Shown here in pieces: positions 27,511 to 36,805 of a stretch of DNA of 64,000 bases; within the stretch, counting starts at the first letter, position 1; each line of letters starts with the position of its first letter. Under the pieces are notes generated by a model, which saw only the letters and a list, made by a program, of their open reading frames with translations, had not been told where the DNA came from and did not search any database. The DNA is from Aerococcaceae bacterium zg-1292 (lineage in GTDB: Bacteria; Bacillota; Bacilli; Lactobacillales; Aerococcaceae). Position numbers and translations under genes: made by a program. The stretch lies in assembly GCA_016126655.1 (NCBI GenBank), contig CP065955.1, forward strand, positions 1,595,001 to 1,659,000, read 5' to 3'.

Positions 27511-28452
27511 CTACTTTGCTAAATGCTGCTGCACCAATTTTATCGCATCATCAACCCCATCTTGTGAATCCAACCAATGCGTATCGCTGATTCGATTACG
27601 AAACCATGTCAATTGACGTTTTGCATAGCGCCGTGAATGTTGTTGGATGGTCGCAATCACATCTGCTTTCGTCGCCACACCTTCAAAATACGGCCACCAT
27701 TCCTTATAGCCGATACCTTTAACTCCATTCACAAGTTTACCTTGGTAACGCTGATACAACTGCTGCACTTCCTGCTCTAATCCATCCGCTACCATCATTT
27801 CCACCCGACGATTAATCCGTTCGTATAATAAGTCACGTGGCATATCCAATATCAAAATACACGCATCAAACACACGTTGTTGCAACTGATGACGGTCTTG
27901 TGCAGAAAATAATTGTCCGGTTGTTTCAATCACTTCCAGTGCACGCAATACACGTCGTTGATTTTGATACGGAATTTTTTCAGCAGCCGCCGCATCTTTT
28001 TGATACAGTATTTGCCAAAATGCCAATGCATCCATCGTTGACGCTTTTTGCTCCAGAGATGCTTTCACCACTTGATGCTGGCTATTTTCACCACCAAATT
28101 CCAAGTCATACAACAAGCCCTCTAAATACAGTCCCGTTCCACCGACTAAAATCGGTAATTTGCCTCGTTGATAAATATCAATAATCGCTTGAGTCGCTAG
28201 CTGTTTAAACTGACTGGCATCAAATACTTCGTGCGGCTCGAACAAATCCAATAAATGGTGCGGGATGCCTTCACGTTCAGCCATCGTTGCTTTACCTGTC
28301 CCAATATCGAGCGTACGATAAACTTGTAAACTGTCCCCATTAATAATCTCACCATTCAACCGATGCGCTAATTGGATACTCAAAGCCGTTTTGCCGACCG
28401 CTGTCGGGCCACCAATGACAATTAATGGAATCTCTCGATAATTCACCATCAA
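27511..28452 (-). CDS. miaA: tRNA dimethylallyltransferase
   Basis: 313 residues. The P-loop GGPTAVGKTALSIQL, substrate motif GEIINGDSLQVYRTLDIGTGKA, ILVGGTGLYLEGLLYDL and the C-terminal YAKRQLTWFRN are all standard MiaA. It adds the i6 group to A37 of UNN-reading tRNAs. AAAGGA lies six bases upstream of ATG 28452. Confidence 0.97.
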   Translation of the reverse strand: MMVNYREIPLIVIGGPTAVGKTALSIQLAHRLNGEIINGDSLQVYRTLDIGTGKATMAEREGIPHHLLDLFEPHEVFDASQFKQLATQAIIDIYQRGKLPILVGGTGLYLEGLLYDLEFGGENSQHQVVKASLEQKASTMDALAFWQILYQKDAAAAEKIPYQNQRRVLRALEVIETTGQLFSAQDRHQLQQRVFDACILILDMPRDLLYERINRRVEMMVADGLEQEVQQLYQRYQGKLVNGVKGIGYKEWWPYFEGVATKADVIATIQQHSRRYAKRQLTWFRNRISDTHWLDSQDGVDDAIKLVQQHLAK

Positions 28453-28818
28453 AAATCCTTTCTCCCATCACTTATTGTCGCTATTAACACTTCGATTCCT
28501 AACAACCTGTTTAATAATAACTATCGTTATGACGACAACATTTCAATATTATCAATCAGTTAATTGTACTGTCCTATAGCTAAAACGTTCTATCAATACT
28601 TTTTGTTAATATCCGTGCTCAATGACCGCACATATAGTACCATTCCATAACACATTCATTAAATAATGCGTTAATGTTGGAGCACCAAACTTTCGTTCAG
28701 CTACCAACATTTTTCTATTGCAAATGAAGCGTCTCTTTTACCACAGCCTGCCTCATCTCAAATGACATTAACCAGCCACAAGACTCCACGCAGCCAATTG
28801 CTATTCTTCAGTCGTTAC
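28453..28818. other. Intergenic stretch between smpB and miaA, one hairpin
   Basis: No gene is visible. An AATGTTGG/CCAACATT stem at 28673-28711 is followed by T's on the plus strand and could end smpB transcription weakly. I looked for tmRNA, often found next to smpB, and saw no tag-like reading frame or tRNA-like ends. Confidence 0.5.
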
Positions 28819-29277
28819 TTAACGATTCTTCATCGCACGGTCAATATCACGCTTAGCTTGTTTTTCCTTCAACGCATGACGCTTATCATACTTATTCTTA
28901 CCACGTGCTAAACCGATGAGTAATTTTGCCCGACCACGTACCAAATATACTTTCAATGGCACAATCGTCATACTACTTAACTTTACTTCATTCGCTAGCT
29001 TTAAAATTTCGCTTTTATGCAATAACAATTTCCGGTCACGCAACGGGTCATGATTGAAAATATTACCATGGTCATACGGACTAATATGGGCGTTTTTCAA
29101 CCACGCTTCACCTTGATGAATCGAAATATATCCATCTTGTAAATTCATCTTCCCTCTACGTACCGATTTTATTTCCGTACCTGTCAGCACAATCCCAGCT
29201 TCAAACGTATCGACAATCTCATAATCATGCCGTGCTTTTCGGTTTTGTGCTAATGGTTTATCTTTACCTTGTGACAT
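28819..29277 (-). CDS. smpB: SsrA-binding protein SmpB
   Basis: 152 residues. [40 protein letters not shown] and the basic C-terminus [20 protein letters not shown] are canonical. It delivers tmRNA to stalled ribosomes. It follows rnr by 13 bases; SmpB and RNase R act in the same trans-translation pathway. Confidence 0.97.
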   Translation of the reverse strand: MSQGKDKPLAQNRKARHDYEIVDTFEAGIVLTGTEIKSVRRGKMNLQDGYISIHQGEAWLKNAHISPYDHGNIFNHDPLRDRKLLLHKSEILKLANEVKLSSMTIVPLKVYLVRGRAKLLIGLARGKNKYDKRHALKEKQAKRDIDRAMKNR

Positions 29278-29290
29278 CTATTCACCTACT

Positions 29291-31621
29291 TTACTTACGT
29301 TTGCCTTTTTTAAACGCTGTACGCGATGCTTTGGCTTTACCTTTTGCTTTTTTCTGCTTATCTTTGACAAAATGCGTCGCCTTTTCCTGCTGTTTGTGGC
29401 CTTTTTTATTTTTCTTCTTTGAATCCAATACAATCGGACGCATATCCGTCATCGGTACCGCATCAATTAATTTAAAATTAATCGTACGGTCGCTAACACT
29501 AACTTGCTCCACTTCAACAGTCACTTGTTGACCAATGCGATAAATCGTCCCTCTATTTCGACCAACCAATACTAAATGCTGTGCATTGAACTCATAATAA
29601 TCATCCATCAAAGCCTTAATCGGAATTAACCCTTCAATCGTATTCGGCAAGCCGACAAACATACCAAAAGAGGTAATCGACGTAATGCGCCCCTCAAACT
29701 CTTGTCCAACCTTATCCAACATATATTCAGTTTTCTTAATCGCATCCGTCTCGCGTTCTGCTTCTACAGCTCGACGTTCTCGTTTGGACGAATGTTCAGC
29801 AATTTCAACTAATCGCTCAGTTAACTGCTCTTTTTGAGCATCCGTTAGTTCATCCGTCAAATAACGGCGAATTAATCGATGCACAATTAAGTCCGGATAA
29901 CGACGAATCGGTGAGGTAAAGTGTGTATAATCTGCTGCCGCCAAACCATAGTGTCCCATTGGAGATTCACTATATTTAGCTTGCTGCATACTGCGTAACA
30001 TCATCGTCGAAACGACCGGTTCATACGGTTGCCCTTTTATCGCTTTTAATGCTTGTTGTAATTGTTTTGGCTCGATATTGGCCACATTGCCACGCAACAC
30101 CATCCCAAAAGAGGTTACAAATTCCGCAAAGCGTAACATTTTTTCTTCTTTGGGCTGTTCATGAATCCGATATAAAAATGGTAACTGACGTTTTGTAAAT
30201 TCTTGTGCTACCGTTTCATTGGCACATAACATGAATGACTCGATTAAGCGTTCCGCTACCTGACGCTCACGCAACTGAATTTCCAAAGGATGACCCGATT
30301 CATCAACAATAATTTTCGCTTCAGGCGCATCGAAATCCAGTGCCCCCCGGCGATGACGTTTCGCTTCTAATATATGATGCAACTCTGCCATTTCTTCAAC
30401 CATATCGACAATCTCATTATACTCACGGTTCAGCACATCGTCGCCCGCCAACATCTTATTCACATTGTCATATGTCATGCGATAGGATGAATTGATAATA
30501 CTTGGATAAATCGCATAATCGATCACGGCTCCGTACGCATCAATCGTCATCTCACACGTTAAGGTCAACCGGTCTTCATTGGCATGCAACGAACAAATAC
30601 CATTCGACAAACGTTGTGGCAACATCGGCACCACACGGTCTGTCAGATAGACACTAGTCCCACGTTCAAAAGCTTCACGGTCCAACGCACTACCTTCAGT
30701 GACATAATACGACACGTCTGCAATATGCACCCCTAGTTGATAGGTGCCATCTGCATTTTTTTCTAGCGAAATCGCATCATCCAAGTCCTTAGCATCTGCA
30801 CCGTCAATCGTAATAATTAACCAATCACGCAAATCACGACGCCCTGCCAGCTCATCGGCTTGAATCGTCATCGGCACCGCTTCAGCTTCTTTTATCACAT
30901 TATCAGGAAACTCATGCGGAATATTAAATTGATACAACACCGCTAAAATATCAACACCTGGTGCATCTTTATGACCGACTTCCTTAGCAACGTAACCGAT
31001 TAGTTTATTCGGGTTTTCTACAGTTGGATAATCTTTAATCTTCACGATACAAATCGAATGCTCTACCGGATGAATCCCCTCTGGCAACACATAGATAGTC
31101 ACTTGATCACTATAATCGCCTTGTGGACGAATATATCCTAAATAGCCTGTCGATTGGCGCATCGCTTGGTCATAAGCGAAAAACTCACCTACCATTTGCG
31201 TCGCTGAACGCTCAACTACACGCAGCACAACCGCTTCAGAACCTTTACCTGTTTGCGGATTCACTTGTCGTAAAACCTTTGCTTCTACCGTATCGCCATG
31301 CATCGCGTCAGCTGAATTTCCCGGTGGGACAAACAAATCAGCCTCCCCGTCGTCGTACGTAATAAAACCAAACCCTTTACTATTAGCTCTAAATGTACCA
31401 ACCACCGTTTTAGCCGGCTGTCGCACGGAACGGAATTTATAGCCTTTAACTAACTCCACTTCTCCAACTCGCTCTAAAAAAGCCATTGCTTTTACAAGCT
31501 TTTTATATTTCTTGATACCCATCAATGACAAAATGGAAGCCAACTCATCCATACTATAGGACTTATCAGCATGTTCCATTAAGAAATTTAAGATATCCTC
31601 TTCAAATTTTGATAATGACAT
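29291..31621 (-). CDS. rnr: Ribonuclease R
   Basis: 776 residues from ATG 31621 (MSLSKFEEDILNFL), with GAGAGGAGG upstream; the longer in-frame reading to 31729 is encoded by the dispersed repeat and is rejected. Domains: N-terminal winged helix, two cold-shock domains, RNB catalytic centre (TIDGADAKDLDDAISLEKN with the metal-binding Asp residues), C-terminal S1 domain and a Lys-rich tail. It degrades structured RNA 3' to 5' and acts with tmRNA-SmpB. Confidence 0.96.
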   Translation of the reverse strand: MSLSKFEEDILNFLMEHADKSYSMDELASILSLMGIKKYKKLVKAMAFLERVGEVELVKGYKFRSVRQPAKTVVGTFRANSKGFGFITYDDGEADLFVPPGNSADAMHGDTVEAKVLRQVNPQTGKGSEAVVLRVVERSATQMVGEFFAYDQAMRQSTGYLGYIRPQGDYSDQVTIYVLPEGIHPVEHSICIVKIKDYPTVENPNKLIGYVAKEVGHKDAPGVDILAVLYQFNIPHEFPDNVIKEAEAVPMTIQADELAGRRDLRDWLIITIDGADAKDLDDAISLEKNADGTYQLGVHIADVSYYVTEGSALDREAFERGTSVYLTDRVVPMLPQRLSNGICSLHANEDRLTLTCEMTIDAYGAVIDYAIYPSIINSSYRMTYDNVNKMLAGDDVLNREYNEIVDMVEEMAELHHILEAKRHRRGALDFDAPEAKIIVDESGHPLEIQLRERQVAERLIESFMLCANETVAQEFTKRQLPFLYRIHEQPKEEKMLRFAEFVTSFGMVLRGNVANIEPKQLQQALKAIKGQPYEPVVSTMMLRSMQQAKYSESPMGHYGLAAADYTHFTSPIRRYPDLIVHRLIRRYLTDELTDAQKEQLTERLVEIAEHSSKRERRAVEAERETDAIKKTEYMLDKVGQEFEGRITSITSFGMFVGLPNTIEGLIPIKALMDDYYEFNAQHLVLVGRNRGTIYRIGQQVTVEVEQVSVSDRTINFKLIDAVPMTDMRPIVLDSKKKNKKGHKQQEKATHFVKDKQKKAKGKAKASRTAFKKGKRK

Positions 31622-31635
31622 TATTTTGCCTCCTC

Positions 31636-31870
31636 TCTTATTACGGTTCGTTCGGGTTGACTTGACGTCCACTTCGCATAGCTCTTGAAGCGCAATGGCG
31701 CTTCGGCGACCTTTGCTCCAGTGGTTCAAGTCAGAGCACCCGCGCTCGCACTATGTTTATTACGGTTCGTTCGGGCAGTCTTGACATCCACTTCAAAAGT
31801 CCCCTGCGTGCGATGCTCGCACTACGGTGCCTTTCTCCAGTGGTTCAAGGCTGAACGCCCTCTCTCTCTG
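31636..31870 (-). repeat. Two tandem SD-proximal repeat units between esterase and rnr
   Basis: Two well-kept units (31636-31755 and 31756-31870), each opening TTATTACGGTTCGTTCGGG and holding CTCCAGTGGTTCAAG near its far end. They form most of the 254-base gap inside the est-rnr-smpB operon and stop at the rnr ribosome site. Confidence 0.8.
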
Positions 31871-31875
31871 TTTTT

Positions 31876-32613
31876 TTATACATCAATACCAATAAACTGC
31901 ATGATACTTTCTTCAAATGCTTGGCGATTACGGTTTGTAGTAATTACATGCGTATTTTCCGGGAACCAATGGAAATCTACATCGGCACGAATCAACGCTT
32001 CTTTCACTAAATACGCATCATCTGCTTCAACCATCTCATCTTGCCCCGATTGTGCAATATAAAATCGACTCGTAATTTCTTGCAACTCCATCTGATAGCT
32101 AGTCGTAAAATAATAAATCTCCGCTACTTGTTGCTCGTGACGCTCTAAAATATCTGCTTTCATTTGCTCATACTCTGCCTGCATTCCTTGCTTAGCGTAC
32201 AACGTTGCAGCATATTGTTCAAAGAAATAGGACACATCTAATGGTTTGGACGTATAAACTGGCGAATTAATAATACCGCCCGCTAAATTATCCTCATGAT
32301 GCTCGGTCAACAAGCGTGTTGCAAAAATACCACCCAATGATAAACCAAACACATACACCTGTTCATAATCACGTGCTTGCATCCACTCAAGTGCACCTTG
32401 GGCCTGTAACCACCAATCTTCAGGGTGCGCCTCTAATATGTCATAAATATCATCCGTAGCGTGTCCTTCAAATGTCGGACATAACACTTCAACACCTACA
32501 CGTTGGAATCGTCGTGCTAACACATTAAAATCATTCGGCGACCCCGTATAGGAATGCAGTAAAATCACTCCGATTGCCGCATTCTCCGCATCATAAAACT
32601 TATAATTCTCCAT
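31876..32613 (-). CDS. Alpha/beta-hydrolase carboxylesterase
   Basis: 245 residues. Catalytic set: nucleophile in FGLSLGGIFA (Ser), acid in QSGQDEMVE (Asp) and His in FPENTHVITT; oxyanion segment LLHSYTGSPNDF. It resembles the Est30-type carboxylesterases that stand between secG and rnr in many Bacilli, as here. Acts on short acyl esters in known relatives; natural substrate unknown. Confidence 0.92.
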   Translation of the reverse strand: MENYKFYDAENAAIGVILLHSYTGSPNDFNVLARRFQRVGVEVLCPTFEGHATDDIYDILEAHPEDWWLQAQGALEWMQARDYEQVYVFGLSLGGIFATRLLTEHHEDNLAGGIINSPVYTSKPLDVSYFFEQYAATLYAKQGMQAEYEQMKADILERHEQQVAEIYYFTTSYQMELQEITSRFYIAQSGQDEMVEADDAYLVKEALIRADVDFHWFPENTHVITTNRNRQAFEESIMQFIGIDV

Positions 32614-32825
32614 TCTATACTCCCATCCAGTATTGTTACAGCACGCATCACAAGCATTTCGTACATAAAAATAAACACATATTTACCCACCACCGAAAAA
32701 GCGATTGTAAAAACAATCAAAAAATTCTGCTTGAGCGAGATTATATGATCATCAGCCAATGCCATGAATTTTATTGCTAACGGTATGCTAGTAAATATGT
32801 GTTTCGTCGACTCACTCTAAACTGC

Positions 32826-33065
32826 CTATTTTTGCGCTGATAAATAAGCTAAAGCCATTGCGATAACAAAAAATGCAATGCCTAAAACAGTCGTTGCACG
32901 AATTAAAAAGGCTTCAAAACCACGCGCTTTTTGACGGCCTTGAGGTTGATCTGCCCCACCGCCTGTTAAAGTACTCGCTGCATTACTTTTTGACGGTTGC
33001 ATAACTACAATTAAAATAAGTAAAATTGACACTACGACAAGTGCAATTAATAAAGCATTATACAC
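32826..33065 (-). CDS. secG: Preprotein translocase subunit SecG
   Basis: 79 residues with two membrane helices and the typical QPSKSNAASTLTGGG loop. The start is GTG at 33065 behind GGAGGGG (7-base gap). It helps SecA-driven export through SecYE. First gene of the secG-est-rnr-smpB row; the 212 bases to est hold no gene. Confidence 0.95.
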   Translation of the reverse strand: MYNALLIALVVVSILLILIVVMQPSKSNAASTLTGGGADQPQGRQKARGFEAFLIRATTVLGIAFFVIAMALAYLSAQK

Positions 33066-33234
33066 AGGTATTCCCCTCCTCTACAAAGTTTCCATTAACT
33101 ATATTACCACATCTTGTGTAAAAATACTATTCTTTCAAGAAAATAAATTAGGCAAGTCACACTTTAGAGAAAACATCCTTGTCTCATAGCATCACTAGTA
33201 ATTTACACCGGTACTGAACCCCCACTAGGACATA

Positions 33235-33267
33235 ATAAAATAGCCTCTTCCACTCAAGGAATAGGCT
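33235..33267 (-). terminator. Terminator of the Panacea/toxin pair
   Basis: Minus-strand AGCCTATTCC pairs with GGAAGAGGCT (one mismatch) around a 6-base loop, followed by ATTTTATT. It lies about 90 bases past the stop of the toxin candidate. Confidence 0.7.
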
Positions 33268-33353
33268 GTGCTATTTCGAGTATATCAACTTTCTCTGGAA
33301 ATAGGGAGTACCCCTACATTTTGTAAATCCCCACACGATATAGATGACACACT

Positions 33354-33767
33354 TTAATTTATTCGGCCAGTAGGTTTACACGCAGTATTAACACGTAAAA
33401 AATCTGATGCCGAGATCATAATAGTTTGAAGTGTTGACCTATGAATATTTTGGATAATATCATAGTAACAACTTTTTGATAATGCAGAGCGTGCCAACAA
33501 TGTTCTAGGAATCATAATATTATTGATAATGAATTGCTTATCTAAGTCAACAAACGAATCTCTTGCACAAGGATTATCAACAGAAGATCCAGATAATACA
33601 TAATAATTTGAACAAGGATAACCATTGATTCTATGCTTATTTTTTACACTTTGTATTTTTAGCGTTTCCTTATTTTCCCCTGGACGTTTACAAATATACA
33701 TGTGAGCTTTCACAGCTAAGCCACTAGAAATATTAGGGTAAGGCATCTTTAATTTAACCACATCCAT
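33354..33767 (-). CDS. Putative toxin partner of a Panacea-domain protein
   Basis: About 137 residues from ATG 33767, or 148 from a TTG at 33800 that overlaps the upstream gene. I do not recognise the family with certainty; KMPYPNISSGLAVKAHMYIC near the start and the basic middle part suggest a MazF/PemK-like or other compact RNase toxin, but no catalytic set is clear. It lies directly after a Panacea (DUF4065) gene. Panacea antitoxins are known to pair with many unrelated toxins, which is the main ground for this call. Confidence 0.5.
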   Translation of the reverse strand: MDVVKLKMPYPNISSGLAVKAHMYICKRPGENKETLKIQSVKNKHRINGYPCSNYYVLSGSSVDNPCARDSFVDLDKQFIINNIMIPRTLLARSALSKSCYYDIIQNIHRSTLQTIMISASDFLRVNTACKPTGRIN

Positions 33768-33771
33768 TTCA

Positions 33772-34419
33772 CTAATCAACCAACAATACCTCACCTTCAA
33801 GTTCCAAATAGACTGGGTTTTCTAACTCTGAATCTCTACTCAAGATTTCAATAACTTCATGATGTTCTGGTTTTAACTTTCCATAGTCCGCATTACTAAT
33901 AATAAATATCTTATCAAACACAGGAATAACTTTTACGTTTTGAGAAGCGAGATTCGAATAGGTATTATACAATGATTTTAGTTGGATGATATCATTTTCT
34001 GTTATATCTTCCTCACTAATGTTAATATCTCTTTCTCCCGATTTAATTCGATCTTCTTTTGATTGCCATAAATCAAATTGGTGCGTAAGATTGGATAATT
34101 CCTCCTCAGTAAACGTGCTCACTAATGTTTCTGCCGCCTTGCCAATCGTTTCATTTATGTTTGCTTCATTTTGTATTTCGTTTATCCGATAATTAAATTC
34201 ATCGAATCGGTAAGTTTCATCACCATAAACTTCACTGAATACTGGACCATTCGGATACGCTTTTAAATAATTTAAGCTATACGCTTCCCCTTTTACTTTT
34301 GAGAACATTTCGTAAAAAAATAGAAACTTCTGTTTTTTTAGTTTTGACCCGAACGAAGTTTCTGAATTTGTACGTAACCACGCTAATCTATCTAAACGTT
34401 TTTCATTAGTATACAACAT
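33772..34419 (-). CDS. Panacea-domain (DUF4065, SocA-like) antitoxin candidate
   Basis: 215 residues. LKKQKFLFFYEMFSKVKGEA and YLKAYPNGPVFSEVYGD match the Panacea pattern (KLLYF..., AW.YGPV.PEVY). In known systems the domain neutralises toxins of many folds, partly via chaperone-protease delivery. The start has GAGGAGG upstream, abutting a short copy of the dispersed repeat. The next gene begins 4-5 bases after its stop. Confidence 0.7.
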   Translation of the reverse strand: MLYTNEKRLDRLAWLRTNSETSFGSKLKKQKFLFFYEMFSKVKGEAYSLNYLKAYPNGPVFSEVYGDETYRFDEFNYRINEIQNEANINETIGKAAETLVSTFTEEELSNLTHQFDLWQSKEDRIKSGERDINISEEDITENDIIQLKSLYNTYSNLASQNVKVIPVFDKIFIISNADYGKLKPEHHEVIEILSRDSELENPVYLELEGEVLLVD

Positions 34420-34431
34420 TTAAACATCCTC

Positions 34432-34515
34432 CTCATTCTGTCCCTTCGACTCAACAGCTTTGGCATTCCCTTCAAAAGTCTCCTCCATATGCTGTATGCA
34501 CGATAGTAATTTTTC
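34432..34515 (-). repeat. Short SD-proximal repeat copy upstream of the Panacea gene
   Basis: CATTCTGTCCCTTCGACTCA, then CATTCCCTTCAAAAGTCTCC; same start and middle as other copies, truncated at the far end. It touches the GAGGAGG of the Panacea gene. Confidence 0.5.
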
Positions 34516-34646
34516 TCGCTTAAGATAAAACATCCACACTTTTTGATATTTTTCAACAAAAAAACACCGATGAACAACATCTGTCACCTGTGCTTAACTA
34601 CATTATAAAAGAACCTATTCAGTTAATCAATACTTATAACTTATTC

Positions 34647-34698
34647 AAAAAAGCACCTTTAAAAACGTCAAATTATCAACATTTTTAAAGGTGCTTTT
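34647..34698. terminator. Bidirectional terminator after sortase A
   Basis: AAAAGCACCTTTAAAAA pairs perfectly with TTTTTAAAGGTGCTTTT across a 16-base loop. It directly follows the sortase gene on the minus strand. Confidence 0.88.
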
Positions 34699-34716
34699 GA
34701 ATGTACTCTTTCAACT

Positions 34717-35475
34717 CTACTCTTTCGGTACAGTTTTTGGTAATTTAAACGCAGAAACCATCTCTGGAGTCGCCTTATTGATATCAACTTTTTCTTTCAA
34801 TGAGGCTTGAACCACCACACGGTCTTCTAACGCAGAATCACAAGTAATTAAGGTTAAAATCGCTTTTTCAGTCGGATAGGTAACTTCAACAGCAGTCGGT
34901 GGCACTGTTCGAATATTGTCGATTTCATAGACATACACATGCTCTAAGTCCGTTAAATAAACTAAATCACCGTTTTTCACGCGTAACAATGGCGCAAATA
35001 ATAAGTCTTTATGAATAGAATGGTGACTAGCTAGCGAGTAGTTTGACTCACCCATTTCTTGGTCAGCGTACAGTGTCCCTGCACCTAAGTACATCCCTGC
35101 TTCCGATACCCCTTTATAAATCGGCAAATTCATATTAACTGACGGAATCGCAATCCCACCAATCGTCGGCAGGTCATCCGGATTCACATTTTTACGAATC
35201 ACATCATACGCCGACAAAGTCGAAATTTCTTCCCAATTATACGTTACTGCTTTCTTTTTGTTTTCACGTACTTTTTCGACAGTTAAGTTCCCAATCGCAT
35301 TTTGGGTTTGCCCTTTTTCAATCATGTGATTTTTAATCGGATCCATTGCAAATAATCCTAATGCTACCAAGATTAATAGGATACCCAATATCGTACGGAA
35401 TGTGCCGCCACGTCTTCTTCTACGGCGTTTGCGTCTTCTTTTACCATGTAGCTCTTGACGAGTTTTTGCTGCCAT
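34717..35475 (-). CDS. srtA: Class A sortase
   Basis: 252 residues. A very basic N-terminus (KRRRKRRRRRR) precedes one membrane helix (residues about 27-45). Catalytic residues are visible: His in YSLASHHSIH, Cys in LTLITCDSALEDR and Arg in the same segment. It cleaves LPXTG between Thr and Gly and joins the protein to lipid II. The LPNTGE adhesin at 11-21 kb is the obvious substrate in this window. ATG 35475 is behind GGAGG. Confidence 0.95.
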   Translation of the reverse strand: MAAKTRQELHGKRRRKRRRRRRGGTFRTILGILLILVALGLFAMDPIKNHMIEKGQTQNAIGNLTVEKVRENKKKAVTYNWEEISTLSAYDVIRKNVNPDDLPTIGGIAIPSVNMNLPIYKGVSEAGMYLGAGTLYADQEMGESNYSLASHHSIHKDLLFAPLLRVKNGDLVYLTDLEHVYVYEIDNIRTVPPTAVEVTYPTEKAILTLITCDSALEDRVVVQASLKEKVDINKATPEMVSAFKLPKTVPKE

Positions 35476-35690
35476 AAATTATCCTCCAATGTCACTCAGC
35501 ATCTTAAATGATTGCTGACGTGTCAAATTTTCATTATCACCACTATTATATCGTTTCTGTCTGAAAATAAAAGTATTTTTATCTGAATTTAACTTTTTCT
35601 TATCATTTTATCTAAAATGAAGCAGCATACCTACTCGATATGTAAAATAAGTGCAACAGACAAATGCTGCTGCACTACACAAATAACTAA

Positions 35691-36251
35691 TTACGCTTCT
35701 ACATAAGCAACATATTCATCAACAAACGCATTAAAGGCTGCTTGTTGCTCAGGTTCTAACGCTAAAACACCTGTCGCCCAAGCGTCACCTGGAATTTTTA
35801 TACCTAATCCTTCTCCTGCCATCGGCGCCGTACGTACATATGGCAATAAGAAATTCAAGGCACCACGTACGAATTTACCATAGGTAGAGTTTGCAGCACT
35901 CGCAACTGCAACTTTTTTACCAGCCAATACAGTTGGTGTCTCATTATCAAATTCAACAACTGGACGGCTTAACCAGTCAATCACATTTTTCAAGCGTGCT
36001 GGATACGAACCATTATACTCTGGTGAAACGATTAATAACGCATCTGCCTGCTCAACTGCACTACGCACCGCTTCAACAACTGCTGGTGCTGGATATTCTG
36101 TATTTTGGCTTAACATTGGCACTTGGCTATAATCATACAAAGATACTTCTAAACCTTTTTCCGATAATGCAGCGATTAATTGTTCCGCTAATTGAATATT
36201 AAATGAACCTATACGGTCTGAACCTGAAAACACTAATACTTTTTTTGACAT
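35691..36251 (-). CDS. NADPH-dependent FMN reductase
   Basis: 186 residues from ATG 36251 (GGGG eight bases upstream; the ATG two codons earlier is too close). Flavodoxin-like: LVFSGSDRIGSFNIQLAEQL binds FMN phosphate, and VSPEYNGSYPARLKNVIDWL is the family signature. Second gene of a MarR operon, 14 bases after the regulator; probable quinone/azo/flavin reductase in stress response. It could also supply FMNH2 to the LLM monooxygenase at 9 kb, but they are not co-located. Confidence 0.9.
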   Translation of the reverse strand: MSKKVLVFSGSDRIGSFNIQLAEQLIAALSEKGLEVSLYDYSQVPMLSQNTEYPAPAVVEAVRSAVEQADALLIVSPEYNGSYPARLKNVIDWLSRPVVEFDNETPTVLAGKKVAVASAANSTYGKFVRGALNFLLPYVRTAPMAGEGLGIKIPGDAWATGVLALEPEQQAAFNAFVDEYVAYVEA

Positions 36252-36265
36252 AATCATTTCCCCTT

Positions 36266-36697
36266 TTATACATTCTTGAATTTTTTTAGCAATGTAATTA
36301 ATTGTTCACGCTCTTCTTGCGTGTAAATGCCGAACAATTCATCAAGCTCTTCTCGATGTTTCGGCAATACCATTTCAAAAATCTCGCGACCTTTCTCCGT
36401 AATTTGAAAAACTGATTTGCGCTTATCCTCCTCTGCTGTACGACGTACAATTAAATTGTCACGTTCCATATTTTTCAATACGACAGTCATATTTCCAGAA
36501 GTCGCTAAAATCTTATCTTTTAAATCACAGATGGCCATATCGCCAATTGAATACAGCACATCCAAAATACTAAATTGAATCCGTGTTAAGCCATATTCGC
36601 GAAACACCTTACCGGAATTCAAGTCAATCGTACGCGCCGCTTGCCGAAAGACAATATTGGCATGCACACAGGAATGACGTGGTACACTAATATCCAT
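36266..36697 (-). CDS. MarR-family regulator
   Basis: 143 residues from ATG 36697, with AAAGGAG ten bases upstream; in-frame codons to 36805 precede the promoter and are not translated. Winged helix: RIQFSILDVLYSIGDMAICD, then LATSGNMTVVLKNMERDNLI and RRTAEEDKRKSVFQITEKG, the wing with the DKR motif. Cys residues lie near the N-terminus (RHSCVHAN) and in AICDLK, which could allow redox sensing (inference). It likely represses its own operon with the FMN reductase through the paired sites upstream. Confidence 0.9.
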   Translation of the reverse strand: MDISVPRHSCVHANIVFRQAARTIDLNSGKVFREYGLTRIQFSILDVLYSIGDMAICDLKDKILATSGNMTVVLKNMERDNLIVRRTAEEDKRKSVFQITEKGREIFEMVLPKHREELDELFGIYTQEEREQLITLLKKFKNV

Positions 36698-36755
36698 GAT
36701 ACAACTGCTCCTTTCAATCTGACAAAATGGCATACTTGCTAATGATTCGAACAAA

Positions 36756-36805
36756 TTACTAACTAGTAACAAATGAATTGTATTACTAGTTAGTAATAAT
36801 GTCAA
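36756..36805 (-). promoter_or_regulatory. MarR operon promoter with two mirror-image operators
   Basis: Minus strand: TTGACA (36800-36805), 17-base spacer, TACAAT (36777-36782). TTACTAGTTAGTAA at 36783-36796 fills the spacer exactly; TTACTAACTAGTAA at 36756-36769 lies just after the -10 box. The two 14-mers are exact reverse complements, 27 bases centre to centre. Confidence 0.85.

Noticed and set aside
28453-28818. tmRNA (ssrA) downstream of smpB
   Set aside because: No tag-peptide frame, no tRNA-like acceptor ends and no CCA-side sequence were found.
31622-31729. N-terminal extension of RNase R (MNHWSKGRRSAIALQ)
   Set aside because: It is encoded by the dispersed repeat; the ribosome site sits at the inner ATG 31621.
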